A stretch of DNA of 64,000 nucleotides from JBGTGG01 sp964398945. Lineage in GTDB: Bacteria > Bacteroidota > Bacteroidia > Cytophagales > Cyclobacteriaceae. The translations under genes were made by a program, and so were the position numbers. The DNA is taken from the NCBI GenBank assembly GCA_964398945.1, contig CAYNOT010000018.1, positions 1 through 64,000 of the forward strand, in the 5' to 3' direction. The notes under the pieces are model-generated. The model was given only the letters and a program-made list of their open reading frames with translations, ran no database searches and had not been told where the DNA came from. Below, one piece after another: positions 51,690 to 60,593 of the stretch; within the stretch, counting starts at the first letter, position 1, and every line of letters begins with the position of its first letter.

Positions 51690-52751
51690 ATGATGAAGAT
51701 GTTGAATTTCAAAGGGTCTGTGTTTTTTTGGTCTTTGGTTTTTTTTGTTTTGGTCCAATGCAAAGAAACGGCTAAGCCCCCAGGTCAGGCAGCGGTCAAC
51801 AGGCCGTCCACAGCAAGCAAAGATGGGATGGTATGGATACCTGGTGGGGAATTTATTATGGGCGCAAAAGAACAAAGTAGCACCAACGATGCGTTACCCG
51901 CACGTCCTGTTAAAGTAAATGGTTTTTGGATGGATGAAACGGAAGTGACAAACGCGCAGTATGCTGCATTCGTAAAGGCAACGAATTACATAACATTGGC
52001 AGAAAGATCAATCGACTGGGAGGAAATGAAAAAATTGCTACCGGCAGGAATGCCCAAACCTTCTGACAAAGACCTTCAGCCTGGTTCGCTTGTGTTTATC
52101 CCTCCGAATGGCCCGGTCTCGCTACATGATTATTCTCAATGGTGGAGTTGGGTGGTTGGTGCAAATTGGAAACATCCGCTTGGTCCTGGCAGTACCATTG
52201 ATGGAAAGGACAATTATCCTGTAGTTCAAATTTCATACGAAGATGCAGTAGCGTATGCTGAGTGGGCAGGAAAGCGACTACCAACAGAAGCGGAGTATGA
52301 ATATGCTGCCCGTGGTGGATTGGACTTTAAAACTTTTTCGTGGGGAGACGAATTAAATCCTGAAGGAAAATATTTAGCAAATTATTTTCAAGGTGCTTTC
52401 CCGTATAACGACAGCGGGGATGACGGTTATGCGGGGACGGCCCCGGTAAAATCGTATCCACCCAACGGGTATGGACTTTATGATATGACCGGCAATGTTT
52501 GGGAACTTTGTACGGATTGGTTTGCGGTTGAAGATTTTAACAAAAGCAATCCCACTGCAATTATTGTCGACCCCCGTGGACCGGCAAAAACAGTTGACCC
52601 CAATGACCCCTATGCTGTGAAGCGCGTTTCAAAAGGAGGATCTTTTTTGTGCAGCCATGAATATTGCTCAAACTACAAACCAAGCGGAAGACAAGGCTCC
52701 TCGTTCGATACCGGAATGAACCACACGGGATTTAGATGTGTAAAGAACTAG
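51690..52751 (+). CDS. Formylglycine-generating-enzyme-type lipoprotein with catalytic cysteines
   Basis: 353 residues. Lipoprotein signal with lipobox VLVQC. The SUMF1/FGE fold is complete: MVWIPGGEFIMGAKE, VNGFWMDETEVTNAQYAAFV, PVVQISYEDAVAYAEWAGKR, LPTEAEYEYAARGG, YDMTGNVWELCTDWF and the C-terminal KGGSFLCSHEYCSNYKPSGR...HTGFRC. The two active-site cysteines (LCSHEYC) that convert sulfatase Cys to formylglycine are present, unlike GldJ in this window. As a lipoprotein it would work outside the cytoplasm, on exported sulfatases or related targets. No sulfatase gene is nearby. Divergent from ispH. Confidence 0.88.
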   Translation: MMKMLNFKGSVFFWSLVFFVLVQCKETAKPPGQAAVNRPSTASKDGMVWIPGGEFIMGAKEQSSTNDALPARPVKVNGFWMDETEVTNAQYAAFVKATNYITLAERSIDWEEMKKLLPAGMPKPSDKDLQPGSLVFIPPNGPVSLHDYSQWWSWVVGANWKHPLGPGSTIDGKDNYPVVQISYEDAVAYAEWAGKRLPTEAEYEYAARGGLDFKTFSWGDELNPEGKYLANYFQGAFPYNDSGDDGYAGTAPVKSYPPNGYGLYDMTGNVWELCTDWFAVEDFNKSNPTAIIVDPRGPAKTVDPNDPYAVKRVSKGGSFLCSHEYCSNYKPSGRQGSSFDTGMNHTGFRCVKN

Positions 52752-52815
52752 TTGATTAGCAAATTAGACAATTTGTAAATGAGGGATTTCCAAATCATCA
52801 AATCTACTAATCAAC
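52751..52815. repeat. 65-bp imperfect palindrome between convergent genes
   Basis: GTTGATTAG (52751-52759) and CTAATCAAC (52807-52815) are perfect arms; the inner 20 bases on each side continue as an imperfect inverted repeat around a GAGGG centre. It overlaps the stop of the FGE-like gene and lies 7 bases from the stop of the leftward small gene, so it may act as a shared terminator or be a dispersed palindromic repeat. Confidence 0.55.
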
Positions 52816-52822
52816 AAATTAA

Positions 52823-52996
52823 CTATGCTGCCCGCGACAGCTTATCTTCTTTTATCTGGTTCTTTCGCATTTCTTTCTTCTCCAGGTCAAACCATTTTAC
52901 TTCTACCAGATTTGACTTTAAGTACTTCAATACTTCTACCACTTTGCCATCAATTTTACTGCGAACACGTTCGCCTTTTTTAAATAGTCTTCTCAT
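52823..52996 (-). CDS. Small basic conserved protein
   Basis: 57 residues from ATG at 52996, ending TAG at 52825-52823. It reads MRRLFKKGERVRSKIDGKVV, then EVLKYLKSNLVEVKWFDLE and a basic tail (KKEMRKNQIKEDKLSRAA). The KKGERVRSKIDGKVVEV...VEVKWFD layout looks like a small SH3/KOW-type beta barrel, and I recall similar short proteins in Bacteroidota. It begins 22 bases after the htrA stop on the same strand, so it is likely the second gene of that transcript. Function unknown. Confidence 0.65.
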   Translation of the reverse strand: MRRLFKKGERVRSKIDGKVVEVLKYLKSNLVEVKWFDLEKKEMRKNQIKEDKLSRAA

Positions 52997-53018
52997 TGAT
53001 TTTTCACAACATTAAGTT

Positions 53019-54488
53019 CTACATACGGAACGAATATAAGAATTCTTCTTTATCGTCAGGATATGTCCCGGAAAAAATTACAATTTCCCCGGACCTGATC
53101 TTTTTCAGTTCTTTTCTAAACTGCTCAACGGATGATATCGGTTCATCATTTACTTTCGTGATGATGAAGCCTTCATGCAAATTGGTATATCGCCTGATTT
53201 TACCATTTGCCAGCCTCTTTACGCGCACTCCACTTTTCAGGTCAAGCATTTTCAAAGTGCGTTCATCCACTTCCTCAACGTCAATTCCCAACGAAGCGGT
53301 TCCATCAAGCTTTTCGCGTTTTACAATTGCTTCATCACCACTCCGTGTTTTCAGTATGATGGGATAGGTAAACGTTTTCCCCTTGCGATCTACCGTAACC
53401 TCAACTTTATCACCCGGACGGTGGCGACCGATTTGCTCAATTAAATCTGCATTCGTCCTGATTTTTACCCCGTCAATTTTAACAACCACATCGCCCTCTT
53501 TGATGCCGGTGTTTTTAGCCGAACTGTTTTCAGCAAACCCTGCAATGTACGCGCCTTCATTGACCGCAAGGCCAAATTGCCTTGCCAATTGACTGTTGAC
53601 ACTTTGAATATTTACACCCAACCAACCGCGCTGAACAACGCCATATTCTATGATGTCTTCAACAATTTTATTTACAATGTTGGAAGGAACGGCAAAACCA
53701 TAACCTGAATATGATCCGGTTTGACTGGCGATGGCGGTATTGATCCCCAAAAGCCCTCCTTGTAGATTCACCAGTGCACCACCACTATTGCCAGGATTGA
53801 TTGCAGCATCTGTTTGGATAAAAGATTCGATGGCGGTATTTCCATTTTCATCTCCGGTGCGCAAAATATTGATGCTTCTTCCTTTGGCTGAAATGATTCC
53901 GGCCGTAACAGTTGATGTAAGGTTAAACGGATTTCCTACAGCCAATACCCATTCACCGATGCGTGATTTATCCGAATCTTCAAATGCTAAAAACGGAAGG
54001 TCCTTTTCACTGATACGGATCACTGCGAGATCTGTGTCTGGATCGGTACCGATTACTTCCGCTTTATAAGTACGATTGTCTATCAACGTTACTTCTACAA
54101 CATCTGCATCTTGTACTACGTGATTATTGGTAACAATATATCCTTGCGGATTGATAATTACTCCCGACCCCGAACTCTGACTGGGCCCTTGCCGATTGTA
54201 GGGACCGAAGAAATCGCGCAGCGGATCGTTGCTGCGTTGTTGCACATTTGTGATTTTTTGCTGGGAACGAATGTGTACAACTGCCGGCATTACTTTTTCA
54301 GCTGCATCACTGAAGTTTATCGGGATTGCTTCACCCTTTTCATTTACAGAATACGCTACCCTGGCAGCAGGGGTAGATTGAAAATGGAGGGAAACATTTT
54401 CATTTGTGCCATTTAAAAATTGAAAGGAAGCAATGGTAATTAAGCTTCCCAGAATAGCTGCCAAAAAAAGAGATCCAAATCTTTTCAT
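53019..54488 (-). CDS. degP: HtrA/DegP-type periplasmic serine protease (Do family)
   Basis: 489 residues. An N-terminal signal anchor (FLAAILGSLITIASFQFL), then the trypsin-like domain with catalytic His in IVTNNHVVQDADVV, Asp in DTDLAVIRI and Ser in NPGNSGGALVNL. Two PDZ domains follow (AVNEGAYIAGFAENSSAKNT; VRVKRLANGKIRRYTNLHEG). It degrades or refolds damaged envelope proteins. Length normal. The small basic protein gene follows at 22 bases. Confidence 0.95.
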   Translation of the reverse strand: MKRFGSLFLAAILGSLITIASFQFLNGTNENVSLHFQSTPAARVAYSVNEKGEAIPINFSDAAEKVMPAVVHIRSQQKITNVQQRSNDPLRDFFGPYNRQGPSQSSGSGVIINPQGYIVTNNHVVQDADVVEVTLIDNRTYKAEVIGTDPDTDLAVIRISEKDLPFLAFEDSDKSRIGEWVLAVGNPFNLTSTVTAGIISAKGRSINILRTGDENGNTAIESFIQTDAAINPGNSGGALVNLQGGLLGINTAIASQTGSYSGYGFAVPSNIVNKIVEDIIEYGVVQRGWLGVNIQSVNSQLARQFGLAVNEGAYIAGFAENSSAKNTGIKEGDVVVKIDGVKIRTNADLIEQIGRHRPGDKVEVTVDRKGKTFTYPIILKTRSGDEAIVKREKLDGTASLGIDVEEVDERTLKMLDLKSGVRVKRLANGKIRRYTNLHEGFIITKVNDEPISSVEQFRKELKKIRSGEIVIFSGTYPDDKEEFLYSFRM

Positions 54489-54735
54489 CTGTTAATAATT
54501 TGATTTTTGGTTTTAATTCGATTTCTCCAACATCAAAAGTTGGGCTAAACCAATTGGATATGAAATTTTGTCAGCCTTCCCCACTATCCAACTAAAAATT
54601 TAGCACTGACGCTGGCAATACTCTACTTACGTTTTTTATAACAATTTGGTTCTTTTTCTAAAGATTAACCCTTCTTAAATCAAGGATAACAACGTTTGGC
54701 TAAAACCTAAAAATAAAAAAACCGTATTAGCCACT

Positions 54736-54882
54736 ATGTTTTCTTTTGTCCGGCCTTCCATAAATGAGATTCCTGAGCATCGATCATTGAAGCGTTGGAT
54801 GAACCGTTTGCGCGTGATGCTGTACATTTGGTCGTTCCTTTTTGTTGTTCTTTTGCTCGTTACCCTCTTCGATTCCATTTGA
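54736..54882 (+). CDS. Possible small single-pass membrane protein
   Basis: 48 codons plus stop, ATG at 54736. The product has an N-terminal polar, basic part (FVRPSINEIPEHRSLKRWMN) and one strong membrane helix (VMLYIWSFLFVVLLLVTLF), the shape of many short regulatory membrane proteins. It ends 31 bases before the rRNA methyltransferase start in the same direction. No family recognised, and it could be chance coding; the regular hydrophobic helix with a flanking positive cluster is the only support. Confidence 0.35.
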   Translation: MFSFVRPSINEIPEHRSLKRWMNRLRVMLYIWSFLFVVLLLVTLFDSI

Positions 54883-54913
54883 TTCACCCGTTGCTTTTTT
54901 CGTACTTGCGCCC

Positions 54914-56098
54914 ATGATAAACTTTGGTGGGGAAGTACATTTAAAAAAAGGAAAGGAATTTTCCATTCAGCGAAATCATCCGTGGATATTTTCGGGGGCC
55001 ATCCAGAAAGAGGAAGGGGATCTTCCTGATGGCTGTTGGGTGAAGGTACGCGACTCAAAGGGTCAGGTTCTTGGCTACGGCCATTACCAAAAAGGAAGTA
55101 TCACCGTCAGGATTATCGCCTTTGGGGCTGATGAACCTGATCACAATTTTTGGTCAAATAAGCTTAAGAAAGCCATTTTACAACGTAAAAACATCGGGCT
55201 TGGCAATCCGGGCACCAATGCCTTTCGACTGATCCATGGGGAAGGGGATGGTGTATCGGGGCTCATCATCGATTTCTATAACGGGGTTGCGGTAATGCAG
55301 GCCCATTCTTTCGGAATGCATGCGGACCGTTTGGACATCGCGAATGCACTAAAAGAAACAATGGGTGATGCGTTGCTGGCGGTTTACTATAAAAGCAAAT
55401 CGACATTAAAGAATAATGAAGACCAGCAAGACGGATACCTGATTGGCCATTCGGAAACCCCGCATCGTGTTTTGGAAAATGAACGAAAGTTTTTTGTCGA
55501 TTGGGAAACGGGACAAAAGACCGGATTTTTTTTAGACCAACGAGACAACCGCGAGTTGCTGGGGCGTTATTCCAAAGACCGCTCGGTCTTGAATACATTT
55601 TGTTACACCGGGGGTTTTTCTATTTACGCATTGCACGCAGGAGCTTCATTGGTGCACTCGGTAGATGCTTCCGAAAAAGCAATCGCGCTAACGCGAAAGA
55701 ATATTGAGTTGAATGGTTTTGATCCTTCACATCACGTTTGTACAGAAAGCGATACGATAGAATTCTTAACAAATAATGGAATCCATTATGATGTCATTGT
55801 GCTTGATCCTCCCGCATTTGCAAAACACAGAAGTTCAAAACACCAGGCTATCAAAGGCTATCAACGGTTGAATGCCGAAGCCATGAAAGCAATTAAACCG
55901 GGAGGAATTATTTTTACCTTTTCGTGCTCGCAGGTGATTGATCGTCAACTTTTTTATAGCACGGTTGTTTCCGCGGCCATACAATCGGGTAGGGATATTA
56001 AAGTCCTTCATCATTTATCCCAACCTGCCGATCATCCTGTTTCCATTTATCATCCGGAAGGCGAATATTTGAAAGGGTTGGTGCTTTATGTTTCGTAG
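54914..56098 (+). CDS. rlmI: Class I SAM-dependent rRNA methyltransferase, RlmI/RlmK type
   Basis: 394 residues from ATG at 54914. N-terminal PUA domain (HLKKGKEFSIQRNHPWIFSG), EEHD-like middle domain (NAFRLIHGEGDGVSGLIIDF), then the methyltransferase core: QKTGFFLDQRDNRELLGRY, motif I LNTFCYTGGFSIYALHAGA, VDASEKAIALTRKNIELNG, and the catalytic motif VIVLDPPAFAKHRSS. It methylates a cytosine of 23S rRNA in E. coli (m5C1962 for RlmI). The frame extends upstream to 54842 but homologues start at MINFGG. Confidence 0.92.
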   Translation: MINFGGEVHLKKGKEFSIQRNHPWIFSGAIQKEEGDLPDGCWVKVRDSKGQVLGYGHYQKGSITVRIIAFGADEPDHNFWSNKLKKAILQRKNIGLGNPGTNAFRLIHGEGDGVSGLIIDFYNGVAVMQAHSFGMHADRLDIANALKETMGDALLAVYYKSKSTLKNNEDQQDGYLIGHSETPHRVLENERKFFVDWETGQKTGFFLDQRDNRELLGRYSKDRSVLNTFCYTGGFSIYALHAGASLVHSVDASEKAIALTRKNIELNGFDPSHHVCTESDTIEFLTNNGIHYDVIVLDPPAFAKHRSSKHQAIKGYQRLNAEAMKAIKPGGIIFTFSCSQVIDRQLFYSTVVSAAIQSGRDIKVLHHLSQPADHPVSIYHPEGEYLKGLVLYVS

Positions 56099-56148
56099 GG
56101 TTCCAACCACCTCGTGAATAGTTGTGTCAAACAGGAAACAAGTTTTTT

Positions 56149-56514
56149 ATGAGAACGATATTCCCTCTTTTGTTTACGGCACTCCTTCTTTTCAATTGCT
56201 CCGATGAAAATGTAAGCAAGCAAGTGTGTTCTACGCCCGCTACTCTTCGTGACTTGTCGGGCCTTGACGGCTGTGGATTTGTCTTTGAACTTGATGATGG
56301 CAAAATACTCATACCCCTGATACTTGGTTATTGTGGAACCCCTCCTCTTTCCCCTGCAATCACAGAAGACCCGCTATATAATTTTAATTGGGAAGATGGT
56401 AAACGCGTGATGATTGACTATACCATCGCAGAGATGCCCAACATCTGCATGGCGGGACAAGTTGTAAAGATTACCTGCTTAAGTGATTACCATATTGCTA
56501 CAGACGAGCAGTGA
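56149..56514 (+). CDS. Small cysteine-containing lipoprotein
   Basis: 121 residues from ATG at 56149. Signal peptide with lipobox LLFNC. The mature part has six further cysteines (KQVCSTPATL, DGCGFVFELDDGK, GYCGTPPLSP, MPNICMAG, KITCLSDYH), suggesting disulfides, with beta strands GFVFELDDGKILIPLI and KRVMIDYTIAEM. This is a family of small Bacteroidota lipoproteins of unknown function, as far as I recall. Stands alone between the methyltransferase and the MacB-type gene. Confidence 0.7.
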   Translation: MRTIFPLLFTALLLFNCSDENVSKQVCSTPATLRDLSGLDGCGFVFELDDGKILIPLILGYCGTPPLSPAITEDPLYNFNWEDGKRVMIDYTIAEMPNICMAGQVVKITCLSDYHIATDEQ

Positions 56515-56707
56515 TCCAATGCATCCGATTTTAAAGTAAAGCTTAGGGTTTTGTGATTGCGTTTTCCGAACGGATTAAATCGCCCGTAATCGACCGGATG
56601 TGTTCGGTTTAGTACACTAAATTCACTATTTAAGCCGGTTTTTGATTCAAAATCCATATTAATGGATATGGCACCGGACTTGCAATCAGGTCGGAAACAA
56701 CTTCAAG

Positions 56708-59116
56708 ATGCTTAAAAACTACTTCAAAATCACCCTCCGCTCCCTTTGGAAACATAAAGCCTATTCCATCATTAATTTGTTGGGATTGTCATTCGGGTTG
56801 TCAGCCGGGATTTTCATTTTACTCTATGTTGTGGACGAAGTTTCATACGATAACTTCCATGCCCGGAGCGAGCGTATCTATCGGGTCAATTCCGGGTTTT
56901 CAAATCCTGCTACTGGCGAAAAAGAGGGAACAATGGATACCAATGCGTGGCCGGTTGGTAAAGTTTTGGAAACGGAATATCCAGAAGTGGAAGCTGTTTT
57001 GTATACCCGCAATGCATTTGGTTTGCTCATCAATTTCGAAGAGAAACAAATACGGCAACGAAGTTTTTTCGCCAGTGAAGAGTTCTTTGACATCTTCTCT
57101 TTCGAAATGGTTGAAGGCAACCCTTCGACAGCCCTCGAAAAACCGTACTCCGTTGTGATTACCGAAACGATGGCGAACAAGTATTTTCCGAACACAGAAG
57201 CGTTGGGCAAAACACTTACCATGATGGACACGCTTCAGTTTGATGTTACCGGTATTGCCAAGGATGTTCCGGCAAATTCACACATTCAATTTGAAGTGTT
57301 GATCTCTTTTTCCACCTATCGTGATATCGATAAATCCTTCGATTATGGTTCGGGCTGGGGACATTTTAATATGCGAAATTATATTTTGCTCAAAGAAGGA
57401 TCGGATGCCGTTGCGTTTGCCCAAAAGGCGTCCGGTATGTACGAAGAAAAAGTTTCACAGATGCTCCGCGAATGGGGCACCAGTGCGTATCTCGATTTTG
57501 AAAAGATGCCGGATATTTACCTGAAGTCGGAAGCAGGAAATGGGATGGGGCCCAGTGGCGATATCGACCGGGTTTATCTGGTTTCCGGAATCGGAATATT
57601 TGTAATCATATTGGCCTGTATCAATTTCATAAACTTAACCACGGCAAGGTCTACCTACCGCTCGCGTGAAGTTGGATTGCGAAAAGTAGTTGGCTCTTCG
57701 CGCACGCGGTTGATTTTTCAGTTTTTGGGAGAAGCTTTTATGTTGAATTTATTTTCATTTTTTATTGCACTTGCTTTGGCAGGATTGACCCTTCCGTTTT
57801 TCAATGAGTTACTGGCAAAGTCTTACACACTTTCAAGCCTGGTGCATCCTCAAATAATAATCGGTATTTCAATTTTGATACTTGCGGTTTCTTTCTTTTC
57901 CGGTTTTTATCCGGCCCTTGTATTATCGGGAATGAAACCCATTGAGATTCTCAAAAACAAAGTAAGCCTAAGTGAAAGGGGGGTTGCGTCAAGAAGGGTA
58001 TTGGTTGTTTTTCAATTTATGATTTCTGTGTTGTTGGTATTGGGCACACTTGTCGTCATTGATCAGTTGGCGTTTATGCAGCACGAAGAACTTGGTTTTG
58101 CAAAGGATGAAATATTTATTATCAATGGTAGCCGCACTGCAGATGATAAGCTTGCAAATTTTAGGAATGAACTAAAAAACCAATCTGTTGTAGCGGCCCT
58201 TACGTTTGCAAATGCTGTTCCGGGAAGGCCCGGCTGGGCAGGACAAATTGCATATCCCGAAGGTATGCAAGGCGAACGTTCGGTGAGTTTGGAATACATG
58301 GCGGTTGACGATGCGTATGTTCCTACATTGTCATTGGAAATAATTGCCGGTAGGAATTTTGATATCAACCGGCCAACCGATTTAGGGAATAGTTTGGTCA
58401 TCAACGAAGCGTCTGTTAAAATTTTAGGTTGGGATTCACCGGAAGATGCGATTGGGAAAAAGATTGAATCACCTTCGGGATATCCTGCCGGGGAGGTAAT
58501 TGGTGTTATCAAAGATTACCATCAAGCAGGCCTGCAACAAAAAATCAGTGCTGTTGCCATGAACTACGATCCAGAAAATAGTTATTTGATTGCCGTTCGG
58601 TTTAAAGCAGGCGACACAAAAAATTTATTAAGTGAAGCCGAAAAACTGTGGAAGCAACACTTTCCTGATCGTGATTTTAGCTATTACTTTTTAGACGAAG
58701 ATTTTGCAAGACAATATGAAAGTGAAGAGCGACTGGCCAAATTATTTGGGTTCTTTTCAGTGGTCACAATTGTGATTGGTGTGATCGGGCTACTGGGGCT
58801 GGTTTCATTTATGATCGTGGCCAGAACGAAGGAAATTGGTGTCCGTAAAGTAATGGGCGCTGGAGAGCTGGCGATTGTCCGGTTGCTTTCGATGGAAACA
58901 TTGATATTGGTGATGATTGCCTGCTTAATTGCTATCCCCCTCGCATGGTATGGAGGAAATGAATGGCTCAATACGTTTGCCTATCGCACACAACTGAACC
59001 CGGCCATTTTCGTTGTTGCGTTTTTGATTGCAATGTCTATTTCATTTATCACGATCAGCGTGTTAACGATAAAAGCCGCCCTTTCAAACCCCATAAAATC
59101 GTTGCGTTACGAATAA
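56708..59116 (+). CDS. MacB/FtsX-type ABC transporter permease
   Basis: 802 residues. Two FtsX blocks, each preceded by a periplasmic MacB_PCD domain, as in the long Bacteroidota permeases. Seen: TM1 AYSIINLLGLSFGLSAGIFI, first-domain segment ERIYRVNSGF and VVITETMANKYFPNTEALGK, FtsX helices with ARSTYRSREVGLRKVVGSSR, a central KPIEILKNK, second PCD, second FtsX block VARTKEIGVRKVMGAGELAI, and the end ALSNPIKSLRYE. No ATPase gene is adjacent, so the partner must be elsewhere. Likely exports or mechanically transmits signals for an unknown substrate such as an antimicrobial peptide or lipoprotein. Confidence 0.93.
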   Translation: MLKNYFKITLRSLWKHKAYSIINLLGLSFGLSAGIFILLYVVDEVSYDNFHARSERIYRVNSGFSNPATGEKEGTMDTNAWPVGKVLETEYPEVEAVLYTRNAFGLLINFEEKQIRQRSFFASEEFFDIFSFEMVEGNPSTALEKPYSVVITETMANKYFPNTEALGKTLTMMDTLQFDVTGIAKDVPANSHIQFEVLISFSTYRDIDKSFDYGSGWGHFNMRNYILLKEGSDAVAFAQKASGMYEEKVSQMLREWGTSAYLDFEKMPDIYLKSEAGNGMGPSGDIDRVYLVSGIGIFVIILACINFINLTTARSTYRSREVGLRKVVGSSRTRLIFQFLGEAFMLNLFSFFIALALAGLTLPFFNELLAKSYTLSSLVHPQIIIGISILILAVSFFSGFYPALVLSGMKPIEILKNKVSLSERGVASRRVLVVFQFMISVLLVLGTLVVIDQLAFMQHEELGFAKDEIFIINGSRTADDKLANFRNELKNQSVVAALTFANAVPGRPGWAGQIAYPEGMQGERSVSLEYMAVDDAYVPTLSLEIIAGRNFDINRPTDLGNSLVINEASVKILGWDSPEDAIGKKIESPSGYPAGEVIGVIKDYHQAGLQQKISAVAMNYDPENSYLIAVRFKAGDTKNLLSEAEKLWKQHFPDRDFSYYFLDEDFARQYESEERLAKLFGFFSVVTIVIGVIGLLGLVSFMIVARTKEIGVRKVMGAGELAIVRLLSMETLILVMIACLIAIPLAWYGGNEWLNTFAYRTQLNPAIFVVAFLIAMSISFITISVLTIKAALSNPIKSLRYE

Positions 59117-59121
59117 TCATT

Positions 59122-59146
59122 AGCCCCGTCCTTTCTGGTCGGGGCT
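59122..59146 (+). terminator. Weak terminator-like hairpin after the MacB-type gene
   Basis: AGCCCCG / CGGGGCT stem with an 11-base loop directly after the permease stop. No T-run follows, so it may slow or process the transcript rather than end it. Confidence 0.45.
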
Positions 59147-59200
59147 GGATTCCAAAAGGTTTAGTAATTTTCAGGATAATTGGATTTGACTGATACCTTT

Positions 59201-59521
59201 ATGGAGTGGATAAAAATTTTTTCATCTGAGGAGGAGGCTCGGCAGCGGATGTCACAAAAATCGCTTCAGCTCTTGATATTGCATGGCGAAAGGATTTGTT
59301 TCGCATTTACCCACAACGAATTCCATGCGGTACAGGACCGGTGCACCCATAATGGCGAATCCCTTAGTAAAGGACATGTGAACCATCTGGGCGAAGTAAT
59401 TTGCCCGTGGCATAATTACTGTTTTAATTTACAAACCGGTAGCGAGGTCCAAAACCGTTCAAAGGATCTTAAAACCTATCCGATCAAAGTTGATGATACA
59501 GGTTTTTATATTGGCATTTGA
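59201..59521 (+). CDS. Rieske [2Fe-2S] ferredoxin-like protein
   Basis: 106 residues from ATG at 59201 (TTG 59180 possible). The Rieske cluster ligands are DRCTHNGESLSKG and ICPWHNYCFNL, i.e. C-x-H ... C-x2-H. Length and lack of other domains fit the small soluble Rieske ferredoxins (NirD or dioxygenase-ferredoxin like) that pass electrons to oxygenases. No partner oxygenase nearby. The next gene follows after 33 bases. Confidence 0.9.
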   Translation: MEWIKIFSSEEEARQRMSQKSLQLLILHGERICFAFTHNEFHAVQDRCTHNGESLSKGHVNHLGEVICPWHNYCFNLQTGSEVQNRSKDLKTYPIKVDDTGFYIGI

Positions 59522-59554
59522 AATACATCCGCGGGCGTTTCGTTTAAGATTTTG

Positions 59555-60544
59555 ATGAGAATAATTTTTGTAGTGTGTTTGCTGGTAAGTTGGACAGGAT
59601 CATTCTGCCAGTATGCGATACCCGAAAGTCAGCTGTTTGATCAGTTGGAACCGAATGCACCACTTCCGGAAAAACTCTTGAGTACACGTACAGTTGTTTT
59701 TTATTCACCATCGTATTCCCGGGCTGAGTTGCAAAAAATCCAATTGGGTTTTCAAAAAACAGGGATTGATGCCGTTGCCTATTATGATTTGGATAAAGTA
59801 TTTGCCGGAAAGGATGTGAGCATTGCCCTTGCGGATTATTTAAACAGCCGCGATATCACCAACCTTGTCATCTTCATAAAAGATCAAAAGAAATTTAAAG
59901 TGGCCATCACCACCTTTAACACAAAAGAAACTTTTTTTGAGAAAAGCCAATACGCCTGGACGATGGAAAACCCGGTCCTTTCTGATTTACTACAGAGTGT
60001 TTATCTCACCGCAACCAATGCTTTGAAAAATGAGAACCTGCTTATCATTGATGTAGTGGAAGATGATTTGCAGATTGAGGTGATAAAGGGCAGGCGTCAG
60101 GATTTTTTTGCGATGGATTTAAAAGTGGACAAGCTGGCCGTGCCTAAATTTGGAAATGAGGAGCAAGACAAAAAGCTGGAAGAAATCTTTAAAGACTATC
60201 CATACAAATATGAGTTTACCGAACCAGGTATTCCCGATACCGAGCTTAGAAAGAAAGGTTTTTTTTATGTGTTATCCTATGTTCATTCGCGGGGCATTCT
60301 GGCGCGTGATTTATTGGGATATGATATTTCAAAAGGAGAGACAGCTATTGTTTCTGTAACGTATCCAAATGGGGAAGTACAATTGAAGAATTTTCCAGCA
60401 GAACAAAAAGTCTATAAGTTTTATTTTAAACACATTGATTCCGGCAGTGTGTTTCTTGGAACAAAGTGGGATGCCGACCTCACCTGGGAACAAGCACTAC
60501 GCAATCAATTGAAAGGGTTCAAAAAAGAATTGGGGATCAACTAA
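59555..60544 (+). CDS. Secreted protein of unknown function
   Basis: 329 residues from ATG at 59555. Signal peptide RIIFVVCLLVSWTGSFCQ. The first half alternates strands and helices (STRTVVFYSPSYSRAELQKI, NLVIFIKDQKKFKVAITTFN); the second half has DYPYKYEFTEPGIPDTELRK and a repeat-like strand end (FPAEQKVYKFYFKHIDSGSV). No catalytic motif recognised. It seems to be one of the exported proteins limited to Cytophagales. It ends at a strong terminator shared with the TonB receptor gene. Confidence 0.7.
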   Translation: MRIIFVVCLLVSWTGSFCQYAIPESQLFDQLEPNAPLPEKLLSTRTVVFYSPSYSRAELQKIQLGFQKTGIDAVAYYDLDKVFAGKDVSIALADYLNSRDITNLVIFIKDQKKFKVAITTFNTKETFFEKSQYAWTMENPVLSDLLQSVYLTATNALKNENLLIIDVVEDDLQIEVIKGRRQDFFAMDLKVDKLAVPKFGNEEQDKKLEEIFKDYPYKYEFTEPGIPDTELRKKGFFYVLSYVHSRGILARDLLGYDISKGETAIVSVTYPNGEVQLKNFPAEQKVYKFYFKHIDSGSVFLGTKWDADLTWEQALRNQLKGFKKELGIN

Positions 60545-60547
60545 AAT

Positions 60548-60573
60548 AAAAAAAGGGCCGAAGCCCTTTTTTT
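60548..60573. terminator. Bidirectional terminator
   Basis: AAAAAAAGGGC / GCCCTTTTTTT stem with a CGAA loop, between the convergent secreted-protein and TonB-receptor genes. Confidence 0.88.
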
Positions 60574-60593
60574 ATTTACAAGCCTTTTAAAGG

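Noticed and set aside
54675..55058. 127-codon minus-strand frame
   Set aside because: Overlaps the start of the rRNA methyltransferase gene and is low in hydrophobic order; likely a shadow.
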